15,259 nt of DNA. It comes from Candidatus Eiseniibacteriota bacterium (GTDB lineage: Bacteria; Joyebacterota; Joyebacteria; Joyebacterales; Joyebacteraceae). Positions 8,825 through 15,259 of the stretch are shown piece by piece. The position numbers and the translations under genes were made by a program. The notes under the pieces were generated by a model. That model worked only from the letters and a program-made list of their open reading frames with translations. It had not been told where the DNA came from and ran no database searches. The stretch spans positions 1 to 15,259 of the forward strand of contig DAOVNE010000008.1 of assembly GCA_030630395.1 (NCBI GenBank), given 5' to 3'. The stretch's first letter is position 1, and every line of letters begins with the position of its first letter.

Positions 8825-10804
8825 CTAGCCCTCCTCTTTCTTCAGTATCACTTCGCCCCTTGCGGAGCGGCTTGCCATACGAGACGCCTCCTTGAGCGCC
8901 AGGTACTCGTCGGGCTGAAGCTCGAACGACGCGACACCGTAGATCTTCTCGTAGCGAATCGCCGGGGTGCCGCCGTTGTCCGAGGCCGGGACGAACTCGT
9001 ACGTAATGCTCAAGCTAACGGGCCCCTGCTCGAAGTGGACCTCGTCGGGCAGACTCTCAACGGCGTATCCATCAGGAATCTCCACGAGTGAACGTTCGGC
9101 CGCCCCGATCGTAGTTTGGATGGCGAGCGGGTACTCGCGCTTCGGGAGACTGGTCAGACGTCCTACGAACAGCCCCGAGAGGAAGTCAAACGCGCCGGTA
9201 GAGGCGGGTACGCGGAAGAGGAGGTAGGGGTCGGCGTCGAGAGCATAGTCTTCAATCGTGTACTCAAGCTCCATGCTCATCGGCTCGTAGAGGTCAGCGT
9301 GATCACCGAGAACGAACGACGTGAGTTCGGCTCCAGGGTAGATCTCCTGGATCGACTGGTCCCACATCATCCGTAACTCCTCCTCGCTTGCGCTCGCGCC
9401 CATCTTCCGGAGTATCATCTCATAGATGCCCCGCCCCGAAACCGTCACGCTCCCCGATATTCCACCGTCCGCCTTCAGAATCGCGTCATCGCCGATGTCT
9501 CCGGAATTGCCGGACGCCGTGACGTGTGGAGTCTTCCTCAAGTCCTGGCCTTCCTCGGTGGCGAGCAGAACCCAGCGGTCACCGACGTAGCTGGCGTCGA
9601 TCTCCCGGTGGTTGTCCATGGTTGGATCGAGGTACCTGTAGTCTCCGCGGCCGTCCTCGATGGCAACAATGCCGTGCTCGAAGCCGACGGACGGCACGTC
9701 CTGGTCGGTTCGTCTGCTTGGGTTGATCAACACGACCCAGGAAGGAACGCCGATCTCCCGGAGCATTGTCACCATCAGCACTGCCTTGTCGCGGCAGATC
9801 CCGTACTCCTTCTCGATGGTGTACGAGGCAAGGTGTGGTTCCAGAAACGCCCCGCGGTCCATGGCAATGCCGAGGTACCGGATGTTCTCCATCACCCAAT
9901 AGTGTATGGCCGTGATCTTCTCCTCGGTTGTGTCGAGTCCTTCGATGATGTCCGCGAGGAGATCGGTGACCGTGCCGTCTGCCAGACACTTGTCGTCAAT
10001 GAGAGCGAAGGCGAAGCGCGAGATCTCACTCCATGTATGAAACGTCGACACGGAAAGACGCGTCGCGACCTGGGGGAAGGGCACCATCCCGATCTCGGGC
10101 TCGAGTGCCTCGGAGTTCGTGATTCTCCAGGTGTAGGTCGTCAGATCTCCCTCAGTCGTCTCTGTGAACTCAGCCTCCCCATTCAGCACTGCGTGCTTGA
10201 GCGGCATGTCGGATGGGCCTGCTATCGTCACCGACGAATCTAGGATGGGACCGATGTACTGGAGGAAGTACGTTCCCGTGAATCCGTTCTCTATCAAGGG
10301 CTTCGCGTCCTCAAGAGAGATCGTCTCGATCGCGTCACCTATCTCGAGTCCGGGGAAGACGACCGTCTTCTCACGGAAGTCGGACTCGTATATGTCCATC
10401 GCCGTCAACTGTGGCGGCGTGCCGTCGCTGATGAGATCCTCATCGACCTCGACTATCGTGCCGTCGGCTTTGATGACCCGGGCGAGGAGTATCTCGTTGG
10501 TTGTGTATCGCCGGTGGTAGATGAACGACTCATCTCCGTGCTGGTCAACGCCCTCATCCGTGAGGACCTTCAGGAGTGAGTGGCTATACTGCTTGTAGGC
10601 CCCCGAGCTCTCGAACTCGATCGACGTCTGGTCGAACAGGACGATCTGGTTGTACTCCAGGAATCGATCCGGTACCTGGGCGAGTTCCATCAGGCTCAAC
10701 ACCTCGTCGATGTCGAGAGGCTGTGGCTCCTCGAGTGCGGCGGCGCTCGAAAAGCACAGCGCCAGAAGGACGACCATGAGCGGGGCTATTCTAGGGAATC
10801 GCAT
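8825..10804 (-). CDS. Exported DUF3857/transglutaminase-like protein with intact triad
   Basis: The predicted protein has 659 residues and a signal peptide (about 1-23, ending in AAA). A DUF3857 domain (about 45-250) precedes a transglutaminase-like core with Cys337 (YGICRDKA), His377 (FEHGIV) and Asp393 (YLDPT), the usual Cys-His-Asp order, and then a C-terminal beta-rich region resembling those that follow this core in the family. Transglutaminase-like proteins of this architecture are envelope proteins of mostly unknown substrate; protease or amide-transfer activity are both possible. The start at 10804 is chosen because AAGGAG at 10810-10815 sits five bases before it and the signal peptide begins there; the frame is open 39 codons further upstream, but that part lacks exported-protein character. 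It is the first gene of the minus-strand operon and is a paralogue of the next gene. Confidence 0.85.
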   Translation of the reverse strand: MRFPRIAPLMVVLLALCFSSAAALEEPQPLDIDEVLSLMELAQVPDRFLEYNQIVLFDQTSIEFESSGAYKQYSHSLLKVLTDEGVDQHGDESFIYHRRYTTNEILLARVIKADGTIVEVDEDLISDGTPPQLTAMDIYESDFREKTVVFPGLEIGDAIETISLEDAKPLIENGFTGTYFLQYIGPILDSSVTIAGPSDMPLKHAVLNGEAEFTETTEGDLTTYTWRITNSEALEPEIGMVPFPQVATRLSVSTFHTWSEISRFAFALIDDKCLADGTVTDLLADIIEGLDTTEEKITAIHYWVMENIRYLGIAMDRGAFLEPHLASYTIEKEYGICRDKAVLMVTMLREIGVPSWVVLINPSRRTDQDVPSVGFEHGIVAIEDGRGDYRYLDPTMDNHREIDASYVGDRWVLLATEEGQDLRKTPHVTASGNSGDIGDDAILKADGGISGSVTVSGRGIYEMILRKMGASASEEELRMMWDQSIQEIYPGAELTSFVLGDHADLYEPMSMELEYTIEDYALDADPYLLFRVPASTGAFDFLSGLFVGRLTSLPKREYPLAIQTTIGAAERSLVEIPDGYAVESLPDEVHFEQGPVSLSITYEFVPASDNGGTPAIRYEKIYGVASFELQPDEYLALKEASRMASRSARGEVILKKEEG

Positions 10805-10821
10805 TCTCTCTCCTTCCCAAG

Positions 10822-10843
10822 CCAATGATGTGGATTGCATTGG
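10822..10843. promoter_or_regulatory. Inverted repeat at the presumed transcription start of the minus-strand operon
   Basis: CCAATG (10822-10827) and CATTGG (10838-10843) form a perfect 6-base inverted repeat with a 10-base spacer. It overlaps the expected start of transcription from the adjacent candidate promoter, a common place for an operator. A chance occurrence cannot be excluded. Confidence 0.3.
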
Positions 10844-10846
10844 GTC

Positions 10847-10875
10847 ATTATGACGGTTCCTGGGTCGCGCGGCAA
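10847..10875 (-). promoter_or_regulatory. Candidate promoter of the transglutaminase-like operon
   Basis: On the minus strand TTGCCG (10875-10870), a 17-base spacer, then CATAAT (10852-10847). The -10 box matches consensus at five of six positions, the -35 at four of six. The start of transcription would be near 10840, about 36 bases before the ATG at 10804. Confidence 0.4.
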
Positions 10876-11063
10876 GCAAGGTGGTGATTCTTTGCTCAGC
10901 GTGGCACGGTGGATGCAACACACAAGAGGGCTAGCTCCAAGACGGTTGCTGGCCGGGGGATATGATACTATGCGCGCCCAGGGGCGGCGGTTGCGATGTC
11001 GCGTTATTGCACGGTGCCGGGCGTGATTGCGAAACAGCGCCCGAGCTGGGGGGGTCCACACAA
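10876..11063. other. Remainder of the divergent intergenic region
   Basis: This stretch separates the minus-strand operon from the plus-strand genes. A TATGAT at 10961-10966 could be a -10 box for the plus strand, but no good -35 lies 16-18 bases before it. Nothing else is recognisable. The open frame running in from 10962 is low-complexity and unlikely to be translated. Confidence 0.3.
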
Positions 11064-12488
11064 ATGAACAGTGCTTATGAAACAATGAATGCGCTATGGT
11101 GGCGTTGGGCCGTGGCGCCCGTCGCGGTCCTGATACTGAGCGCAGGGCTCCTTGGAGCCGCCTCATCGTCCGATCTTGTTGTCCCGGTCGGACTCCCGGA
11201 CGGTCCTACCACATTCGATATCTCGCTCTCGCCCTGTCTTGTGGAGGCCGTTCTCGAGCTCAGGATGGACTTCGTCGAGGGCGTTGCGACTGAGGGAATG
11301 CGGGTTGCCACCGAGGAGAGCTCAACGGAGGCGGCGTCCGTGGTGGATGCGGCCAAGGACATGTCTGCGGTCGCCAATCGCATCGCAGAAGCGATGGAAC
11401 GTCTGGGAGGAATGGACCCGACCTGCGGAATCCCCGGGCTCTCTCCGCTCATGCCGATGCAGGGAGCGGTGCGGGAGACTCTCTTCGGTCAGATTGTCTG
11501 GCACGAGTCGGTTACCGGCAAGAGCCGGCCGACGACGGATGATCTCGAACGCATTGTGAATACGCTCTCGGAGATCGGGGGAAGGGCACTGAGATTGGGG
11601 CGCGATATCGATATAGGTATGGAGCCTCTCGAGGGTGGTGAAACCGATTACTCAACCATGGCAGAGAGTGCCACCCGGCTTACATCGGCCATGTCCGGGC
11701 TCATGCTTGAGGCAGCGGCCTCCGACACGGCAGCAGTCGAACTCGAGCAGCTCGTCTGGGAAATCCGGGACGGCGCGGCAGTTCAGAATCAGCAGCGTCT
11801 CGATGTTGAGTGGGAGAAGGTGCAGATGGCGGCCTCCGAGATTCGGCGACTGGCTGCACGCATCGGCCCCGCGGTCGATGCCTTGTCATCATCAAACAGG
11901 ACGTTTGTGGGGTTGACGCGTTCCGTTGCGGAGATGTCGGAGCAGGTGGACACGTTCTCGGCCCTGCCTGCCGACGCGGACGGCGCCAGGCACATGCCGT
12001 GGAGTCTCATCGGAGCGAGCATCGGGATCGTCGAGGATCTCGAGACGGAGGTCCTGGAGCCGGAGGGAGACAACTTCCCAGTGGAGTCCTTGAGTAGGCT
12101 CAGGGGGCTCATCCGTGGTATAGTCGAAGCGGAGAGAATGCTCGCTGAACGGGCGGTCGAATTCGCATCCACAAATGTGGCTGGAGCGGAAGATCGCTTC
12201 GAGACCAAGTACAGGTCTGATGCAGGCTACGATTCGAGCGCCAGCGAGAGACAGCAGGGCAAGGCGCTCGATGATGTCGCCGCGAGGTTCAGGCGCAACT
12301 CCGATCTTCAGACCGCGCATACAAGCGCGCGTGCGTGCCGCGCATGGCTGGCCGATGGAAACAGCAAGCAGGCGGCGGGCCACGGTTCCGAGATTGATGC
12401 GCTCACCTCATACAGCCACGTATGGGGTCACGCGCTCATCGCCGGGACATCGGCTGATCTCGCACTGGCAAAGGCCAAGTTGAACTGA
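11064..12488 (+). CDS. Exported helical protein of unknown function
   Basis: I do not recognise this protein. From the ATG at 11064 it has 474 residues, with a hydrophobic signal sequence or membrane anchor at about residues 15-33 (ending GAASSS). The mature part is rich in Ala, Glu, Ser and Met, with almost no beta-strand character. It has long stretches that look amphipathic and possibly coiled-coil (about 60-115 and 200-310). Three cysteines follow the signal (C58, C121, C425); C58 and C121 each sit in a short Pro-containing turn and could pair outside the cytoplasm. No catalytic motif is visible. The start is uncertain: only a G-run precedes 11064, and ATG 11085 in the same frame would also keep the signal sequence. 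It lies 20 bases before the HAD gene and is probably co-transcribed with it. Confidence 0.65.
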   Translation: MNSAYETMNALWWRWAVAPVAVLILSAGLLGAASSSDLVVPVGLPDGPTTFDISLSPCLVEAVLELRMDFVEGVATEGMRVATEESSTEAASVVDAAKDMSAVANRIAEAMERLGGMDPTCGIPGLSPLMPMQGAVRETLFGQIVWHESVTGKSRPTTDDLERIVNTLSEIGGRALRLGRDIDIGMEPLEGGETDYSTMAESATRLTSAMSGLMLEAAASDTAAVELEQLVWEIRDGAAVQNQQRLDVEWEKVQMAASEIRRLAARIGPAVDALSSSNRTFVGLTRSVAEMSEQVDTFSALPADADGARHMPWSLIGASIGIVEDLETEVLEPEGDNFPVESLSRLRGLIRGIVEAERMLAERAVEFASTNVAGAEDRFETKYRSDAGYDSSASERQQGKALDDVAARFRRNSDLQTAHTSARACRAWLADGNSKQAAGHGSEIDALTSYSHVWGHALIAGTSADLALAKAKLN

Positions 12489-12508
12489 CTCCGATCGGGG
12501 GAAGCTGG

Positions 12509-13207
12509 ATGGTCAAGGGGGTCTTCTTCGACGCCGGCAACACCATCGTCTTTCCCGACTACGATATCTACAGGGACATCGCCTCGAGTCTGGGTCTCTC
12601 CGTCACGACCGATGAGGTCATGACGGCGGAGGCCCGTGCAAGAGAGGCATTCGACGAGGCTGTATCGCACGCTCCAGGAAAGAACGTCTACAATTTCTGG
12701 TCTATCTACTACACCCCATTCTATGAGCTTCTAGGCATCGAGCCTGAGGCCATCCCCAATGCGATCGAGATGACACGCGCCGCGAACGATGAGGGATTGG
12801 GAATCTGGAAGATCCCCGTCGAGGGACTTGACCACGTACTCGACGAGCTTGAACTCAGGGGACTCGTGACGGGGATCATCTCAAACTCGGACGGTCGCCT
12901 TGAGGAACGGCTGAGTGAGATCGGCATTCGCAACAGGTTCAGGTTCCTCATCGACTCCGCGATCATCAGCATCAGCAAACCGGACCCGGGGATCTTCGAA
13001 GAGGCCCTTAGGCTCTCATCACTCGCTGCAGCCGATGCTGTCTATGTCGGCGACTACTACGCGGTCGATGTAGTGGGGGCGAGGGGCGTCGGCATGAGAC
13101 CGGTGCTATTCGATCCTTACGGTGCATACAGCGGTGTCGATTGTGCTATCATTGAGCGATTCGAAGACCTGATTGGACTTCTCGATCGCTGGATGGAAGA
13201 GGAATGA
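12509..13207 (+). CDS. HAD-superfamily hydrolase
   Basis: The predicted protein has 232 residues and all four HAD motifs. Motif I is FFDAGNT with nucleophile D8, motif II ISNSDG with S125, motif III the lysine in SKPDPGIF (K157), and motif IV GDYYAVD with D182 and D187. A helical cap (about residues 15-100) between motifs I and II makes it a C1-cap type, as in small-molecule phosphatases and haloacid dehalogenases. The residue two after the nucleophile, usually an acid/base Asp in phosphatases, is Gly10; some family members share this (for example DxGN-type phosphatases), so activity is possible but the substrate is not predictable. The start is supported by a GGGGGAAG stretch eight bases before it. 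Its last bases overlap the next gene as ATGA, so the two are translationally coupled. Confidence 0.88.
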   Translation: MVKGVFFDAGNTIVFPDYDIYRDIASSLGLSVTTDEVMTAEARAREAFDEAVSHAPGKNVYNFWSIYYTPFYELLGIEPEAIPNAIEMTRAANDEGLGIWKIPVEGLDHVLDELELRGLVTGIISNSDGRLEERLSEIGIRNRFRFLIDSAIISISKPDPGIFEEALRLSSLAAADAVYVGDYYAVDVVGARGVGMRPVLFDPYGAYSGVDCAIIERFEDLIGLLDRWMEEE

Positions 13208-13824
13208 TAGCAACACCACTGCAGTGGATCATCCGGATATTCGCTCTTATCTCGGCCATCATTATACATGAGGTCGCTCACGGCCTTGTGGCGGAGAGGC
13301 TCGGAGATCCGACCGCCCGCCGGATGGGTCGGCTTACGCTGAACCCCATACCGCACATAGACATCGTGGGGAGCATCATCATCCCCGGATTCCTTCTCCT
13401 CAGTGGTTCCAGTTTCCTGATTGGATGGGCAAAGCCGGTCCCGGTAGATATCAGGCGGTTCCAGAATCCGCTCAGGGACTTCGCCATCACGGCGCTCGGA
13501 GGTCCGGTCGCGAACGGGATTCAGATGGTTGTCTGGATCATCATCTTCCGTCTCGCTGATTCACTGGGCTGGCCGATCTGGGTGGGTTTCCTTGCGTACT
13601 CCGGCGCCGCGATAAACATGTTCCTCGGGCTCTTCAACCTCATTCCCATCCCTCCGCTTGATGGGTCGCGCATCCTGGCTGCGTTTCTTCCGGTTGAGAT
13701 GGCCGTCCGGTACCTCTCGATCGAACGATTCGGTTTCATCATCGTGTTCGGTCTCCTGTACCTGAACGTCTTCGACGGGCTCTTCAACCTGATGTTCCAG
13801 CTTCTAAGGGTAATGCTGTTCTAG
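13204..13824 (+). CDS. Site-2-protease family (M50) intramembrane metalloprotease
   Basis: The predicted protein has 206 residues and is mostly membrane-embedded. The zinc site is HEVAH (H22, E23, H26) within the first helix, and the third ligand is D153 in NLIPIPPLDG, the family's second signature. Between them are GWAKPVPV (74-81) and GGPVAN (99-104), typical of the short bacterial branch of M50B without PDZ or CBS domains. Family members cut transmembrane segments of regulators or signal peptides; the substrate here is unknown. The ATG overlaps the stop of the HAD gene by four bases. All catalytic residues are present, so it should be active. Confidence 0.92.
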   Translation: MIATPLQWIIRIFALISAIIIHEVAHGLVAERLGDPTARRMGRLTLNPIPHIDIVGSIIIPGFLLLSGSSFLIGWAKPVPVDIRRFQNPLRDFAITALGGPVANGIQMVVWIIIFRLADSLGWPIWVGFLAYSGAAINMFLGLFNLIPIPPLDGSRILAAFLPVEMAVRYLSIERFGFIIVFGLLYLNVFDGLFNLMFQLLRVMLF

Positions 13825-13998
13825 TTTTCGGGTGTGCCCCGCGAAACCTGACCCCCTTGTCAGCATCTCAACACGTGCGCAGTCAGTGCGCAAAGGGACT
13901 CGCGGGATCTTGGGACTGAGTGTGCGCAGCATGCCATGGTCTCCGCGGGTCCTCTATTTCTGTCCAGGATCAGTGGTGGGAAGTGATTGGAGGACGCA
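13825..13998. other. Intergenic region with three TGCGCA palindromes
   Basis: TGCGCA occurs at 13876-13881, 13887-13892 and 13923-13928. The first two start 11 bases apart, about one helical turn, which would suit a repeated protein-binding site before the sulfur gene cluster. A short CTGAC/GTCAG hairpin lies at 13848-13863 but without a T-run. I do not see a convincing promoter here. Confidence 0.3.
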
Positions 13999-14244
13999 GT
14001 GGCCGAGCAGGAGCCGAGAATAGCGGCAACTCTTGATGTGACAGGGTATTTCTGTCCGGAGCCTATCATCCAGATCAGCGGTGAGATAATGAACATAGAC
14101 GTGGGCGAGATCCTGGAAATGCTCACCGACGATCCATCGGCCGGATCGGATGTGATACGCTGGGCCAAGCGGACAGGACATGAGCTCGTTCTCACCGAGG
14201 AGTCTGACGGCACTACCAGGTTCCTCGTCAGGAGAACCAGCTAG
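13999..14244 (+). CDS. TusA-like sulfur carrier protein (CPEP motif)
   Basis: The predicted protein has 81 residues, the usual size for the TusA/SirA/YedF family. The signature Cys19 lies in YFCPEPII (the CPxP motif), which in TusA carries a persulfide from a cysteine desulfurase to downstream acceptors such as tRNA thiolation enzymes. The start is taken as GTG at 13999 because GGAGG at 13989-13993 is five bases before it; a TTG four codons earlier lies within that ribosome site. It is followed 42 bases later by a DsrE-like gene and then a cysteine desulfurase, which supports a role in sulfur transfer. YedF-like redox roles are an alternative that sequence alone cannot exclude. Confidence 0.85.
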   Translation: MAEQEPRIAATLDVTGYFCPEPIIQISGEIMNIDVGEILEMLTDDPSAGSDVIRWAKRTGHELVLTEESDGTTRFLVRRTS

Positions 14245-14286
14245 AGAGCAAGGCGCCCCACGGGCACTGCCCCGGGAGGTATGATC

Positions 14287-14655
14287 ATGGCTGAGAAGAA
14301 GACCATACTCTACGTGCTTACATCGGGAATCGACACGCCTGAGCGAACATACTCTCCGTTCGTGCTGGCAACTACCGCTCGTGCAATGGGAATCGATGCG
14401 ACCGTCTATTTCCTCGGAAGAGGAGTGACGATAGTCAAGACGGGAGAGGCGGAGAGGATCAAGCTTGGGGAGTTCCCGAGATTGTCTGATGTGATCGGGC
14501 GAGCGGTCGAGGCGGGTGTGAAGCTAATGGTCTGCGACCAGAGTTCGCAGCTTCTGGGTCTGGATCGTGGAGACTACATCGATGCCGCCGACGTTGTGGG
14601 CGCCGCGACACTGAACGACCTCGCGCTCGACGCGGACGCCATCCTGAGTTTCTAG
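14287..14655 (+). CDS. DsrE-like sulfur-transfer protein
   Basis: The predicted protein has 122 residues with an alternating beta-alpha pattern like DsrE/YchN proteins. It has an ILYVLTSG strand at the N-terminus, a second strand TVYFLGRG (39-46), and a single cysteine, C83 in KLMVCDQSS, at the place of the persulfide-carrying cysteine of the family. DsrE proteins accept or pass sulfane sulfur from TusA. The start at 14287 is preferred over an ATG two codons earlier (14281) because GGGAGG at 14274-14279 is seven bases from 14287 but only one base from 14281. It ends 21 bases before the cysteine desulfurase gene, so the three sulfur genes probably form one operon. Confidence 0.82.
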   Translation: MAEKKTILYVLTSGIDTPERTYSPFVLATTARAMGIDATVYFLGRGVTIVKTGEAERIKLGEFPRLSDVIGRAVEAGVKLMVCDQSSQLLGLDRGDYIDAADVVGAATLNDLALDADAILSF

Positions 14656-14676
14656 GTTCCACTGTGAGGTGAGCAC

Positions 14677-15259
14677 ATGGCCGAGATGAGAACCAAGGGC
14701 TTCCTCGACTACCAGTCGGGCGCACCGGTCGATCCTCGCGTTGTCGAGGCGATGCTCCCATACATGACGGAGCACTATGGGAATGCGGCGACGTTTCACG
14801 CCGCCGGTGATGCACCGCGCGAGGCCATCGATCGCGCGCGCAACCAACTGGCTACGCTCGTCGGTTGTGAGCCGTTCGAGATCTACTTCACGTCGGGAGC
14901 GACGGAAGCGAACAACATGGCCATGAAGGGCGCGGCCATGCGTCTGAGGAAGCAGGGCAAGCACATCATCACGAGCGCAATCGAGCATCGCTCCATCATC
15001 ACGCCCTCGAAATATCTCGAGCGAGAGGGATTCGAGGTGACGACGCTTCCCGTTGATGCCGAGGGCTTCGTTGATCCAGCGGCCGTCGAGGACGCCATCC
15101 GTGACGACACGGTTCTCGTCTCGATCATGATGGTGAATGGTGAGGTGGGCACGATCGAGCCGGTCGGGCAGATCAGCGAGATAGCGAAGAAGCGCGGTGT
15201 GCTCTTTCACACGGATGCCGTGGGAGCGCGCTGGTGGATCCCGATCGATCTCACAACAC
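14677..15259 (+). CDS. Cysteine desulfurase, NifS/IscS-like (3' end missing)
   Basis: The first 194 codons of a class V PLP enzyme that releases sulfur from cysteine as an enzyme persulfide. Visible family features are LDYQSGAPVDPRV (10-22, where LDNNATTPVDPRV is usual), YFTSGATEANN (70-80, phosphate binding), the ring-stacking His in AIEHRSI (H104), N154 in MVNGEVG and D180 in HTDAVGA. These fall at essentially the same numbers as in E. coli IscS. The Gln that normally follows D180 by three residues is Gly183, and the next residues read ARWW instead of the usual small residues. The PLP lysine and the active-site cysteine lie beyond the window. GAGGTGAG at 14665-14672 supports the ATG. It is the third gene of the sulfur cluster, and the natural sulfur donor for the TusA-like and DsrE-like neighbours. 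Confidence 0.9.
   Translation, partial: MAEMRTKGFLDYQSGAPVDPRVVEAMLPYMTEHYGNAATFHAAGDAPREAIDRARNQLATLVGCEPFEIYFTSGATEANNMAMKGAAMRLRKQGKHIITSAIEHRSIITPSKYLEREGFEVTTLPVDAEGFVDPAAVEDAIRDDTVLVSIMMVNGEVGTIEPVGQISEIAKKRGVLFHTDAVGARWWIPIDLTT

Noticed and set aside
10805..10921. 39-codon N-terminal extension of the first transglutaminase-like protein
   Set aside because: It would bury the signal peptide and would run through the candidate promoter. AAGGAG at 10810-10815 clearly marks the start at 10804.
13848..13863. CTGAC-CCCCTT-GTCAG hairpin as a terminator after the protease gene
   Set aside because: Only five base pairs and no T-run follows, so it does not look like an intrinsic terminator.

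Overview
This is a GC-rich bacterial chromosomal window carrying eleven protein genes, nine of them complete. I see no rRNA, tRNA, CRISPR array, insertion sequence, phage gene or plasmid gene. Start sites are mostly preceded by purine-rich Shine-Dalgarno sequences, and two sigma-70-like promoters can be read by eye. Sec-exported transglutaminase-like proteins with DUF3857, together with a receiver/ATP-grasp protein of the PPDK N-domain type, suggest an uncultured lineage near the Fibrobacteres-Chlorobi-Bacteroidetes group. That placement is a low-confidence inference; the window holds no phylogenetic marker.

Layout. Bases 1-710 (+) are the C-terminal part of a multi-spanning membrane protein of the lysylphosphatidylglycerol-synthase transmembrane (flippase-like) family. 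A promoter overlapping its stop codon leads through a long leader of about 240 nt to a two-domain RsmC-like methyltransferase (982-2157). A second promoter with the same architecture and a hairpin-bearing leader precede an NADP-type glutamate dehydrogenase (2327-3691). A hairpin terminator at 3756-3781 separates gdhA from the convergent minus-strand block.

The minus-strand block (10804 down to 3822) looks like an operon of three genes. It begins with an exported DUF3857/transglutaminase-like protein with an intact Cys-His-Asp triad. Three bases later comes a paralogue in which the Cys and His are replaced by Thr and Lys. After 59 nt comes a 999-residue cytoplasmic protein with two receiver-like domains, of which only the second keeps its phosphorylation residues, fused to a PPDK-type ATP-grasp domain and a distinct C-terminal domain. 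That protein has no recognisable phosphohistidine or PEP-binding barrel domain. This block is the most unusual part of the window.

From 11064 the plus strand carries an exported helical protein I do not recognise, then a HAD-family hydrolase and a site-2-type intramembrane metalloprotease that share an ATGA overlap. After a 174-base gap comes a sulfur-handling cluster: a TusA-like protein with CPEP motif, a DsrE-like protein with one conserved-looking Cys, and the first 194 codons of a cysteine desulfurase cut by the window edge. Together these could form a persulfide relay from cysteine to tRNA thiolation, cofactor or Fe-S assembly.
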